DNA from: Marmoricola sp.
GTDB taxonomy: Bacteria > Actinomycetota > Actinomycetes > Propionibacteriales > Nocardioidaceae
DNA: 56,575 bases
Assembly: GCA_025965195.1 (NCBI GenBank)
Contig: JAOPXK010000127.1
Span: 1 to 56,575 of the forward strand
Reading direction: 5' to 3'
Both the position numbers and the translations under genes were made by a program. The notes beneath the pieces are model-generated. The model made no database searches. It was not told the origin of the DNA and saw nothing but the letters and a program-made list of their open reading frames with translations. Below are positions 7,384 through 16,627 of the stretch, piece after piece. How positions within the stretch are numbered: the first letter of the stretch is position 1; the number at the start of each line of letters is the position of its first letter.

Positions 7384-8286
7384 ATGACCACCACTCGCGT
7401 ACTCAAGGCACTCGCGCTCAGCGGTGCGGTTGCACTCTCGGTCACTGCATGCGGAAACACCAATGACAGCAAGGACAACGGGGCGACCACGACCACAACC
7501 ACCAAGGTCGACAAGGCCCTGGCGGCGAAGGTCCCGGCGAGCGTGGCGGCAGACGGGGTCATCTCCGTCGGCTCAGACGCGAGCTACGCCCCATCGGAGT
7601 TCCTCGCGGCTGACAACAAGACAGTCCAGGGTTTCGACGTCGACCTCTTCAAGGCGGTTGCCGGCACCCTCGGCCTCAAGGCGACCTTCGCCAACGCCAA
7701 GTTCGACTCGCTCATCCCGGCCGTCGGCTCAGGCAAGTACGAAGTCGGAGTGTCCTCCTTCACGGTCAACGCCGACCGGATGAAGGTCGCCAACATGATC
7801 AGCTACTTCTCGGCCGGCACCCAGTGGTTCACCAAGAAGGGCAACCCGAACAAGGTCGACCCAGCCAATGCGTGCGGCATGAAGATCGCCGTCCAGACCG
7901 GCACCGTGCAGCTCGACGACCTCAACGTCCGCAGCAAGGCCTGCAAGGACGCCGGCAACCCCGCGATCACGATCGACTCCTACCAGGGCCAGGACCAGGC
8001 CACTGCGGCGATCGTGTCCGGCAAGGACGCAGCCGGACTCGCGGACTCGCCGGTCGGCGCCTACGCCGTACAGAAGACGAATGGCCAGCTCGAGCTCCTC
8101 GGTGACATCTACGACTCAGCGCCCTACGGCTATGTCGTCCCCAAGGACCAGACCGCGCTCGCCCAGGCCATCTCCGGGGCGGTGAACGACCTGATCCAGG
8201 ACGGCAGCTACGCCAAGATCCTCAAGAAGTGGGGCGTTGACCAGGGCGCGATCACGAGCTCGGCGGTCAACCCGGCCGCCGGATGA
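7384..8286 (+). CDS. Polar amino acid ABC transporter substrate-binding lipoprotein
   Basis: Extracellular ligand-binding subunit of a polar amino acid (SBP_bac_3 family) importer. A 300-residue precursor carries a lipoprotein signal with lipobox SVTAC (Cys about residue 21), then a Thr/Lys linker, followed by two alpha/beta lobes (GVISVGSDASYAPSEF, GFDVDLFKAVAG, MKIAVQTGTVQLDDL). It begins the three-gene operon with the permease and ATPase; its stop overlaps the permease ATG. A TAGGGT-like -10 element lies about 12 bases before the ATG, so the mRNA leader may be very short. The neighbouring tyrosine genes make an aromatic or acidic amino acid plausible, but the sequence does not decide the ligand. 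Confidence 0.92.
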   Translation: MTTTRVLKALALSGAVALSVTACGNTNDSKDNGATTTTTTKVDKALAAKVPASVAADGVISVGSDASYAPSEFLAADNKTVQGFDVDLFKAVAGTLGLKATFANAKFDSLIPAVGSGKYEVGVSSFTVNADRMKVANMISYFSAGTQWFTKKGNPNKVDPANACGMKIAVQTGTVQLDDLNVRSKACKDAGNPAITIDSYQGQDQATAAIVSGKDAAGLADSPVGAYAVQKTNGQLELLGDIYDSAPYGYVVPKDQTALAQAISGAVNDLIQDGSYAKILKKWGVDQGAITSSAVNPAAG

Positions 8287-9257
8287 CCTCGGACTCCGCG
8301 TCAACAGACGTGGCGAAAGGCGCACCGGAGGCCATCAAGGCCATCCCGGTGCGCCACCCCGGGCGCTGGGTGGCGATGGCCGTCATCGCGGTCCTGGTCG
8401 CGATGTTCGTGCACATGCTCATCACGAACCCCCAGTTCCACTGGAGCTTCATCTGGGACAACCTGTTCACTCCCCCGGTACTCGCCGGCGCACGTACGAC
8501 GATCCTGCTGACTGTCGGCGCAATGGTTGTGGGTGTGGTGCTGGGCATCATCGCGGCGGTGATGAGGTTGTCGCCCAACCGGGTGCTGTCGACGGTTGCC
8601 TTCCTCTACACCTGGTTCTTCCGCGCAGTCCCGCGCCTGCTGCTCTGCGTCATGTTCGGCACCGCCGGGATCCTCTACCAACACCTGACGCTCGGGTTCC
8701 CGTTCGACAAGCAGCTCGGCGACCTGTTCGGGCTCAATGTGGACTCGACGATCCTGACGGTCGACATGAACACCTTGTTGTCCGGTTTCATGGCAGGCCT
8801 GCTCGCGCTCGGGCTCTCCGAAGGCGCCTACATGGCCGAGATCGTCCGGGCCGGCATCCTCTCGGTCGGCGACGGCCAGGCTGAGGCGGCGACCGCGCTC
8901 GGGATGAGCCGCGGACTGACCATGCGCCGGGTGGTGCTGCCCCAGGCCATGCGCGTGATCGTGCCGCCCACCGGCAACGAGGTGATCGCGATGCTCAAGG
9001 ACACCTCACTGGTCGCCTACGTCCCCTACGCCGAGCTGTTCTTCAACTACGAAGCGATCGGCTCCCGGACCTTCCAGATCTTCCCGGCACTCATCGGAGC
9101 TCTACTGTGGTACCTCGCGATGAGCAGCGTGCTTCTCGTCATTCAGTACTTCGTCGAGAAGCGGTTCAGCCGCGGGCGAACCGTGACGGGGACCGGCATC
9201 CGGTTGGCGTTCCTCAACCGCGGAAAACCCAGCACAGTTGGAGGCGCCGATGTCTGA
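8283..9257 (+). CDS. Polar amino acid ABC transporter permease
   Basis: Integral membrane subunit of 324 residues (HisM/GlnP type). After a roughly 30-residue cytoplasmic extension there are about six membrane segments. The EAA loop that docks with the ATPase is clear: [30 protein letters not shown], continuing into [27 protein letters not shown]. It overlaps the lipoprotein gene by ATGA at its start and the ATPase gene by 8 bp at its end. One permease gene is present, so the transporter probably uses a homodimer. Confidence 0.93.
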   Translation: MTSDSASTDVAKGAPEAIKAIPVRHPGRWVAMAVIAVLVAMFVHMLITNPQFHWSFIWDNLFTPPVLAGARTTILLTVGAMVVGVVLGIIAAVMRLSPNRVLSTVAFLYTWFFRAVPRLLLCVMFGTAGILYQHLTLGFPFDKQLGDLFGLNVDSTILTVDMNTLLSGFMAGLLALGLSEGAYMAEIVRAGILSVGDGQAEAATALGMSRGLTMRRVVLPQAMRVIVPPTGNEVIAMLKDTSLVAYVPYAELFFNYEAIGSRTFQIFPALIGALLWYLAMSSVLLVIQYFVEKRFSRGRTVTGTGIRLAFLNRGKPSTVGGADV

Positions 9258-10017
9258 CGACGTGATGGTGCTCGCCGAAGCCGTGCACAAGAGCTTCGGC
9301 AGGACCGAGGTCCTCAAGGGCATCGACCTGTCCGTACGGCGCGGCCAGGTGGTCTGCATCCTGGGCCCCTCGGGCTCCGGCAAGTCGACCTTCCTGCGCT
9401 GCATCAACCACCTCGAGAAGATCAATGCCGGACGGCTCTCGGTCGACGGACAGCTGGTCGGCTACACCGAACGCGGGGGTCGGCTGCACGAGTGCAAGGA
9501 CTCCGAGATCGCCGCCCAGCGTCGCGAGATCGGGATGGTCTTCCAGCAGTTCAACCTGTTCCCGCACATGACCGCCCTGGAGAACGTCTGCCTGGCACCG
9601 ATCAAGGTCAGGGGTCTCTCCGGAGCCGACGCTCGGAAGCGTGGCGGTGAGCTGCTCACCCAGGTCGGGCTCTCGGACCGGATGGACAGCTACCCGAGCC
9701 AGCTCTCCGGTGGCCAACAGCAGCGGGTCGCGATCGCCCGTGCCCTGGCGATGGACCCGAAGCTGATGCTCTTCGACGAGCCGACGTCCGCGCTCGACCC
9801 GGAGCTGGTCGGAGACGTCCTTGACGTGATGAAGGACCTGGCCCGCAGCGGCATGACGATGGTGGTGGTCACCCACGAGATCGGCTTCGCCCGGGAGGTC
9901 GGCGACGACCTGGTCTTCATGGACGACGGCGTGATCGTCGAACAGGGCGATCCTCGCGAGGTGCTGGCCAACCCCAGGAACGAGCGGACGAAGCAGTTCC
10001 TCTCGAAGGTGCTCTGA
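9250..10017 (+). CDS. Polar amino acid ABC transporter ATP-binding protein
   Basis: ATPase subunit (GlnQ/HisP type, 255 residues) with Walker [11 protein letters not shown]-loop [11 protein letters not shown], signature [19 protein letters not shown], Walker [15 protein letters not shown] and switch [12 protein letters not shown] 9250 is chosen because GGAGGC lies just upstream; longer in-frame starts would fall deeper in the permease gene. Last gene of the operon. Confidence 0.95.
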   Translation: MSDDVMVLAEAVHKSFGRTEVLKGIDLSVRRGQVVCILGPSGSGKSTFLRCINHLEKINAGRLSVDGQLVGYTERGGRLHECKDSEIAAQRREIGMVFQQFNLFPHMTALENVCLAPIKVRGLSGADARKRGGELLTQVGLSDRMDSYPSQLSGGQQQRVAIARALAMDPKLMLFDEPTSALDPELVGDVLDVMKDLARSGMTMVVVTHEIGFAREVGDDLVFMDDGVIVEQGDPREVLANPRNERTKQFLSKVL

Positions 10018-10039
10018 CCGACCTTTCCGTCCGGCTTAT

Positions 10040-10058
10040 CTGTAACCTCTGGTAACAG
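10040..10058. promoter_or_regulatory. Possible TetR operator
   Basis: CTGTAACC TCT GGTAACAG is an 8-3-8 inverted repeat with one mismatch, 22 bases before the TetR ATG at 10081. Its size and position suit autoregulation by that TetR protein (inference). Confidence 0.5.
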
Positions 10059-10080
10059 TTATTCTGCTAATCTCGGTCAC

Positions 10081-10806
10081 ATGGCACGCCAAGGCAAGGG
10101 TCCCGCTCCGACGGCTGATGGCCGCAGCACCCGTTGGGACTCGCACCGCGAAGCCCGCCGCGAGGAACTCGTCGAGGCGGCGATCCGCGCGATCGACGAA
10201 CACGGGCAGAACGCCGGCATCGCCGAGGTCGCCGCAGCCGCGGGCGTGAGCAAGCCGGTCCTCTACCGCTACTTCACCGGCAAGGACGACCTCTACCGGG
10301 CAGTCGGCCAGTGGGGTGCGCAGCACGTGCTCGACGGCCTGATCCCCGCCCTGCTCAGTGACCTGCCCATCCGCGAACGCGTCCGCGCTGCCATGGATGC
10401 CTATCTGACCTTCATCGACGACCATCAGGCCGTCTTCCTGCTGCTCGTCGACCACCGGCCCGACACTGCCGGCGACCCGCTCGAGGAGGGCAAGGAGATG
10501 ATCGCCGCCGCGATCGCGCGCACCTTCGGCGACATGTTGCGCCGCCTCGGTGTGGACGCAGCGGGTGCCGAGCCGTGGGCGCACGGAATGGTCGGCTTCG
10601 GGATGACCTCGGGCGAGTGGTGGCTCCGGCGCCGGACGATGTCCAAGTCCGCGATGGGCACCTACCTCAGCGACTTCATCTGGTACGCGTTCCACGGCAT
10701 CGCCAAGTCCTACGGCGTCGACGTCGACGAGCAGGGCCAGCTGCACCTCTCGGTCGTCGAGCCGGTTGCGATCACGCCGTCGAGGCGATCGCGGAAGGAC
10801 GCCTGA
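10081..10806 (+). CDS. TetR/AcrR family transcriptional regulator
   Basis: DNA-binding repressor of 241 residues. The N-terminal helix-turn-helix domain covers about residues 27-75 (AAIRAIDEHGQNAGIAEVAAAAGVSKP then LYRYFTGKDDLYRAV). The C-terminal part is all-helical, with a ligand pocket of unknown specificity and the tail GEWWLRRRTMSKSAMGTYLSDF typical of one actinobacterial TetR subgroup. The stop overlaps the ATG of the DUF4873 gene (TGATG), so the two are co-expressed. A near-palindrome lies 22 bp upstream. Confidence 0.92.
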   Translation: MARQGKGPAPTADGRSTRWDSHREARREELVEAAIRAIDEHGQNAGIAEVAAAAGVSKPVLYRYFTGKDDLYRAVGQWGAQHVLDGLIPALLSDLPIRERVRAAMDAYLTFIDDHQAVFLLLVDHRPDTAGDPLEEGKEMIAAAIARTFGDMLRRLGVDAAGAEPWAHGMVGFGMTSGEWWLRRRTMSKSAMGTYLSDFIWYAFHGIAKSYGVDVDEQGQLHLSVVEPVAITPSRRSRKDA

Positions 10807-11087
10807 TGGCGACGCACGAGCCCGCCGAGCAGTACGACGGACCGGCAACCCTGCGCGACGGCAGTGATCCGGTCGAGGTCGACGTCCGGCTGAGGGGTCA
10901 CTTCGAGCCGATCGACGGACGCTTCCACTGGTATGGCCGGATCGCCCGCAACGACGTACTCCCCCAGGAGCGGTCGGGGTCAAGGGTGACGATCGAGACT
11001 CCGCACGGCTCGGCCGACGGACGGCTCAGCGATGTCGACCCCTGGGGCCGGTTCAGAGTGACCGGGACCGGACGCCCGCCCTTCTGA
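10806..11087 (+). CDS. DUF4873-like small protein
   Basis: A 93-residue soluble protein coupled to the TetR gene by a TGATG junction. It reads as a small beta-rich domain (VEVDVRLRGHFEPIDGRFHWYGRI, then GSRVTIETPHGSADGRLSDVDPWGR), resembling DUF4873, a domain also found at the C-terminus of some flavin monooxygenases. Function unknown. It ends 4 bp before the convergent lipoprotein gene. Confidence 0.75.
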   Translation: MATHEPAEQYDGPATLRDGSDPVEVDVRLRGHFEPIDGRFHWYGRIARNDVLPQERSGSRVTIETPHGSADGRLSDVDPWGRFRVTGTGRPPF

Positions 11088-11091
11088 GGAG

Positions 11092-11892
11092 TCAGGAGAC
11101 CGGGCAGCGCTGGTCCTTCAGATCGGTCGCGGTCATCTGCAGGTTGCCGGCAGGAGCCGCGATCGCCGTACCGTCGCTGTCGGGCTTGATCACGAAGTGC
11201 ACCTCGGACCTCGCCAGTCCGTTCACGGCAGGCGCGCCGTCCTTCTTCAGCTGGGCGGCCAGCTTCGAGCCGTCGACGAGCCCTTCGAGAACCCCCTTCG
11301 CCAGGCCGAGCTGCACGGCCACGTCGCCGGTCACGTCCTTGCGGAGCGACGCCTCGGCCATCTTGCCCGGGAAGAGCCTGAGCGCGAGCTTGACCGAGAC
11401 CGTCGCAGCTGCCGTACCCGTCTCGAGAGGCCCGACGTCATGCAGTCCGCGCACGAACGCAAGGATCGCGGGCGAACCGATGCCACCGGCCGTCCCGGTC
11501 TGCTTCGCCAGCGCTGCCTGGGAGATCCGCAACCAGCACGAGCTCGCCGGCGCGCCCCAGGACGGCAGCTGCAGGTAGCCGAAGGCGCCGACCGAGCGCA
11601 GGTTCACCTGGACCGGCTCGCCCTTCGCTCCGAGCACAGCGGACTGCTGGTCGAAGTCGTTCGTCTTCCGCGAGTAGCGACCCTGGGTCGCGAGCAGTGC
11701 GGTGGTGTCCCCGGTCGCCGTCAGCTGCTGGACGAACGAGATGACCTCCGCCTCGCCGACCTGGCTGATCGCGCCCGTCACGGTCGCCGGCACCTCAGTC
11801 ACGGGTTTCGCTGCCCGCTCGGCCGGCGCGCCACATCCGGCGGCCAGGGCCACCAGCAGGACGAGCCCGGTGAGGCCTGCCGTACGCAGCAC
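11092..11892 (-). CDS. Hypothetical lipoprotein
   Basis: A 266-residue exported protein of unknown function. The GTG start at 11892 gives a short signal with lipobox LAAGC (Cys about residue 19). The mature part is alternating alpha and beta with LTATGDTTALLATQGRYS early on and two cysteines (PASSCWLRI and the C-terminal QRCPVS) that could pair. No catalytic motif is evident. It follows the RDD gene on the same strand with a 29-bp gap and converges with DUF4873. Confidence 0.8.
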   Translation of the reverse strand: MLRTAGLTGLVLLVALAAGCGAPAERAAKPVTEVPATVTGAISQVGEAEVISFVQQLTATGDTTALLATQGRYSRKTNDFDQQSAVLGAKGEPVQVNLRSVGAFGYLQLPSWGAPASSCWLRISQAALAKQTGTAGGIGSPAILAFVRGLHDVGPLETGTAAATVSVKLALRLFPGKMAEASLRKDVTGDVAVQLGLAKGVLEGLVDGSKLAAQLKKDGAPAVNGLARSEVHFVIKPDSDGTAIAAPAGNLQMTATDLKDQRCPVS

Positions 11893-11921
11893 GGCGTCAC
11901 CGTGGCCGAGGCCGGTTGACC

Positions 11922-12671
11922 TCACCGGCGATGTACCACGACGTTGGTCCTGGCGAGCTTGTCGTGCAACGCCTGCCGATTCTTGTCCCACAACGGCCAG
12001 AGCGAGTCGATCAACGTGTAGAGGCCGGCGATCGAACCGATGAACGGAACGAGCCCCAGCGCGGACACGGCGTACTGCCCCACCCAGTGACGCAGCACGG
12101 TCCCCCACGACAGCGGCCCGGGTGCCTCACGCAGCCGGACCCTGAGCCCGAGCGCGAGCTTGCCGACCGTGGCCTGCTTCCACTTGAGGAAGCCGATGCT
12201 GTAGACCGCCAGCACGACGAACTGGATCGCCGCGATCGCGACGAGCGTGCCGATGATGTGGCCCTCGAAGGTGAACGCCGACGGCTGCGTCGTGCCGTTG
12301 TCGACGGCGGTCTGGACCTGGTCGAAGTAGATCCGGAACTCATGGACCAGGTGCGGGTAGAACGGGGACGCCAGCACCAACCAGACCGGCAGGATCACGA
12401 AGTAGTCGATGACGGACGCACCGGCCCGGGCCCACCAGCTGGCGAGTGGCTGACCGTCCGGTGTGGTGGTGGCCTTCGCCGGTGCGCCGTACATCGGGGC
12501 CTGAGTCTGGGGGTACGCCGGAGCCTGCGGATAGCTCTGCTGAACAGGCGCATGGGTGTGCTCGGTCCAGCGGGTGCCGTCCCAGTAACGGCTCTGCGGA
12601 GGCAGCCCGGGTTGCTGGGGTGCGGGATCGGGATACCAGCCTGCGGGAACCTGCGTCATGTCGGGCATCAT
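11922..12671 (-). CDS. RDD family membrane protein with N-terminal DUF2510
   Basis: Membrane protein of 249 residues. It starts with a DUF2510 motif (PAGWYPDP, then RYWDGTRWTEH), then a Pro/Gln/Tyr-rich linker to about residue 65, then an RDD domain (LASWWARAGASVIDYFVI, KQATVGKLALGLRVR, HWVGQYAVSALGLVPFIGSI) with three or four membrane helices. Starts at 12671, 12668 or 12659 are all possible and no strong Shine-Dalgarno decides. A long hairpin separates it from hppD. Molecular role unknown; RDD proteins are often linked to transport or envelope functions. Confidence 0.85.
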   Translation of the reverse strand: MMPDMTQVPAGWYPDPAPQQPGLPPQSRYWDGTRWTEHTHAPVQQSYPQAPAYPQTQAPMYGAPAKATTTPDGQPLASWWARAGASVIDYFVILPVWLVLASPFYPHLVHEFRIYFDQVQTAVDNGTTQPSAFTFEGHIIGTLVAIAAIQFVVLAVYSIGFLKWKQATVGKLALGLRVRLREAPGPLSWGTVLRHWVGQYAVSALGLVPFIGSIAGLYTLIDSLWPLWDKNRQALHDKLARTNVVVHRR

Positions 12672-12698
12672 CACACGTCGGAAACCCGTCGACTGAAC

Positions 12699-12746
12699 GG
12701 TCGTGTGCTCGAGTGGTCGTCCTGACCGCCACTTGAGCACACGACC
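12699..12746. terminator. Strong hairpin terminator downstream of hppD
   Basis: GGTCGTGTGCTCGAGTGG (12699-12716) and CCACTTGAGCACACGACC (12729-12746) form an 18-bp stem with one mismatch and a 12-base loop, just after the hppD stop. There is no long U tract, as is common in high-GC actinobacteria. Confidence 0.75.
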
Positions 12747-12750
12747 GGCG

Positions 12751-14064
<1,314 letters not shown>

Positions 14065-14069
14065 TCACG

Positions 14070-14534
14070 ATGGACGTAATTGACGGCAAAGTGATCGAAC
14101 TCTTCGCAGCCGAGCCGCGGATCGGCGTCCTCGAGGCATCCCGGCGTCTGGGCGTTGCCCGGGGCACGGTCCAGGCCCGGCTCGACCGGCTGCAGCGGGA
14201 CGGGGTGATCGCCGACTGGGGTCCCAACCTCGACCCGGCTGCGCTCGACCATCCGGTGACGGCGTTCCTGACGCTCGAGATCCGCCAGGGCGCCGGCCAC
14301 GACACCATCGGGGCGCACCTCTCCGCGATCCCGGAGGTGCTGGAGGTCTGCACGATCACGGGCCCCGGAGACATGTGGTGCCGGGTCGTCGCGCGCAGCA
14401 ACGCGGACCTGCAACGGGTCATCGACAGTGTGCTGTCCCACGAGGGCATCGTGCGGTCCTCGACGGTGATCGCCCTTGCGACCCAGGTCCCGCACCGGGT
14501 GCTTCCGCTGCTGACCCGCATCGTCGGCAGCTGA
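14070..14534 (+). CDS. Lrp/AsnC family transcriptional regulator
   Basis: A 154-residue regulator with an N-terminal winged helix-turn-helix (VIELFAAEPRIGVLEASRRLGVARGTVQARLDRLQRDGVI) and a C-terminal RAM-type effector domain (VTAFLTLEIRQG, VLEVCTITGPGDMWCRVVARSN). ATG 14070 is preceded by AGAGGAG at a good distance; an upstream ATG at 14040 lacks this. Divergent to hppD, so it probably controls tyrosine catabolism in response to an aromatic amino acid (inference). A small hairpin follows the stop. Confidence 0.92.
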   Translation: MDVIDGKVIELFAAEPRIGVLEASRRLGVARGTVQARLDRLQRDGVIADWGPNLDPAALDHPVTAFLTLEIRQGAGHDTIGAHLSAIPEVLEVCTITGPGDMWCRVVARSNADLQRVIDSVLSHEGIVRSSTVIALATQVPHRVLPLLTRIVGS

Positions 14535-14542
14535 GGGAGCCG

Positions 14543-14567
14543 CCGAGGTTCTCCACAGCAACCTCGG
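14543..14567 (+). terminator. Small hairpin after the Lrp-type gene
   Basis: CCGAGGTT (14543-14550) pairs with AACCTCGG (14560-14567) across a 9-base loop, 9 bases after the stop. Position suggests termination; the stem is short. Confidence 0.45.
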
Positions 14568-14675
14568 ATCCCGTTGCTGACTGTCGGCGGCGTTCGCTAC
14601 GGTCGTGGTCGGTTCGAACGATGCCCCGGTTCGCGACGTACAGCCCAACTGATCGACCGAATCTCGGGACCACAC

Positions 14676-15941
14676 ATGCGAAACAACTGCGCGTTCACCG
14701 TCTCCACCATCGCCGCCGCCCTGGCTCTCACCGTCGCGGCTCCCGGCGTCGCAACGACACCCTCCCAACGACCAGCGCGACCGGCGCCGACTGGCGCCGC
14801 CCCGGTTGCGCTCACCGGTCGGGTCGCCGGGGTGTCCGATCTTCGACCCTCCGACATCGAGGTCCATGTGAACCCGACGTCGGCCACAGCCGCCCGGGTG
14901 CAGCCGGGCGTCGCCCTGGCGTCGTGGCGCGTTCCTGCCGGCAGCATCGTCACTCGCCAAGGCAGCTACGAGGTCCATCTCGCTGCGACCTCGGTGCCTC
15001 GAGCGAACATCAGCCCGGAAGGCCTGGTCAACTTCGAGGTCATCGCCCGGGATCCTCACGGATCCCGGTACGGCGTGACGATGTCGTCCGCACGACTCGT
15101 GCGCGATGCGGCGGGCGCGCCGCGATGGACGCAGCCACTCGCGGCGACGAGCACGACAGCCGGGCGCGCCGGTTTGTCGACCTGGCCAACCTTGCCGACC
15201 TTGCCGAGAGCGGCGGTCGCTCCCCGACCGGTCGTCGCCGACGTCTCCGCACTGCACAGCGGGGCCGTGCCGTCGTCGAAGTTCGCGCGGCGGTCCTGCT
15301 CCCCCGGCGATGTCGGAGCCGGAGACGTCTACGGCACCACGAAGACCGTCTGGGCCACGATCGGCACCAGCTATCCGATCAACGGCGACCAGTCCTGGAT
15401 GACCCATCAGATCGGCTCGCGCACTGACTTCAGCTCCAGCTTCGGGATCGGGACCCAGATCGGAGATGGTCGCTTCTACGAGACGGGGTCGCGCTCGGTC
15501 GACAAGGGTGCGGGGTTCGTCTGGGCGAAGCGTCCCTACATGCGGTCCTATCGGGTCAGCGTGACGTATCGAAAGGTCGCGCAGTACTTCGACCGCTGCC
15601 CGGGCAACGGGCTCGGACCGTACGACGTCTACTGGACACCGATCACCCTGAGTGGCGGTCACATCCAGCATCGTCAGGGACTCTCGCGACCCCACTGGAA
15701 GAACTGCCGGAGGGAGTCTGCTGGAATCTTCTCGCGGTACCTCAGCAACGGGAAGTCCTACGAGCAGGGCGAGGGGGTCAAGATCTTCGGTCTGATCAGC
15801 GTCAACCTCAGCTCCACCCGCGCGTACAACGCCGAGGCGAAGCTGAACTACGTGCTGTCCCGTGCCGCGTACATGTGCGGCAACAATGCCGACCCCGCGC
15901 ACGCGGGCAAAGTGATGGAAAGCAGGACGAGACTCCGTTGA
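14676..15941 (+). CDS. Secreted protein of unknown function
   Basis: A 421-residue exported protein with a signal peptide (MRNNCAFTV, then a hydrophobic stretch ending GVATTPS). Residues about 30-200 are Pro/Ala/Thr-rich with beta-like segments. A C-terminal domain of about 210 residues holds several cysteines (RRSCSPGD, YFDRCPGNG, HWKNCRRES, AYMCGNN) and is rich in Tyr, Gly and Ser, suggesting a disulfide-stabilised beta domain. I do not recognise the family. The following lipoprotein gene starts within its stop codon, so the two probably work together at the cell surface. Confidence 0.82.
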   Translation: MRNNCAFTVSTIAAALALTVAAPGVATTPSQRPARPAPTGAAPVALTGRVAGVSDLRPSDIEVHVNPTSATAARVQPGVALASWRVPAGSIVTRQGSYEVHLAATSVPRANISPEGLVNFEVIARDPHGSRYGVTMSSARLVRDAAGAPRWTQPLAATSTTAGRAGLSTWPTLPTLPRAAVAPRPVVADVSALHSGAVPSSKFARRSCSPGDVGAGDVYGTTKTVWATIGTSYPINGDQSWMTHQIGSRTDFSSSFGIGTQIGDGRFYETGSRSVDKGAGFVWAKRPYMRSYRVSVTYRKVAQYFDRCPGNGLGPYDVYWTPITLSGGHIQHRQGLSRPHWKNCRRESAGIFSRYLSNGKSYEQGEGVKIFGLISVNLSSTRAYNAEAKLNYVLSRAAYMCGNNADPAHAGKVMESRTRLR

Positions 15942-16624
15942 GGCGATCCCACATCCCGAAGACGTCGGCGTCCTTGTGCCTGGGCCTCGCCCTCATCCTC
16001 TCGATGACCGCGTGCCTGGGCAGGGGTGGCGGCAGCGTGACGACCTATGCCGACGGGCGAGGCGCGCTGATCGCGGGCGGTAGCGGCGGTTTCGCGATGG
16101 CGGCGCCCGGTGGCGTGCCGTGGACGGGCTCGTTCGGGGAGTTCGCGCTCTGCTCGCAGAAGCCCGGAGCCAAGATCACGCTCGACAGCGTCAGCTACGA
16201 GACCGAGAACCTGACGCACGTCAAGGTCCTGTTGCACACCTACGCGCTGAGCGACCTCAAGGGCCTGTCGCCGTCGAAGATCAGCAGGTACACGTCCCTC
16301 GGGAGCTCGGTGGGTCAGCCGCCCGACTTCGTGGGCGGTGAAGCCGATCATCAGCTCGGCAGCTACACCTCAAACCTGAAGGGTGTCGCTGTCTCCCAGA
16401 CGTGTGACGACGAGCGCAAGTCCGACGAGGACGTCAGCGGCGGCGCGGTGCCCGACCAGCCGGTCCAGGATCTGATCTTCGTCGCCCAGACCAACGCCCT
16501 GGGCGGCCAGTTCAAGAACGTCTACATCAACTACACGGTCGACGGGCAGCGGGCGCGGATCAAGAACCAGTGGCAGATGACGATGTGCGGCAGCGCCCCC
16601 GCGATTCGACGACAGTGCAGCTGA
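15938..16624 (+). CDS. Hypothetical lipoprotein coupled to the upstream secreted protein
   Basis: A 228-residue predicted lipoprotein of unknown function. The likely start is TTG 15938, overlapping the upstream stop (TTGA); it gives a signal peptide with lipobox LSMTAC about 25 residues in. The mature part begins Gly-rich (GGSGGFAMAAPGG) and continues as a beta-rich domain with three cysteines (FALCSQKP, VSQTCDDE, MTMCGS). No enzyme motif is seen. It ends 3 bp before the convergent 5'-nucleotidase gene. Confidence 0.75.
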   Translation: MRRSHIPKTSASLCLGLALILSMTACLGRGGGSVTTYADGRGALIAGGSGGFAMAAPGGVPWTGSFGEFALCSQKPGAKITLDSVSYETENLTHVKVLLHTYALSDLKGLSPSKISRYTSLGSSVGQPPDFVGGEADHQLGSYTSNLKGVAVSQTCDDERKSDEDVSGGAVPDQPVQDLIFVAQTNALGGQFKNVYINYTVDGQRARIKNQWQMTMCGSAPAIRRQCS

Positions 16625-16627
16625 CGC

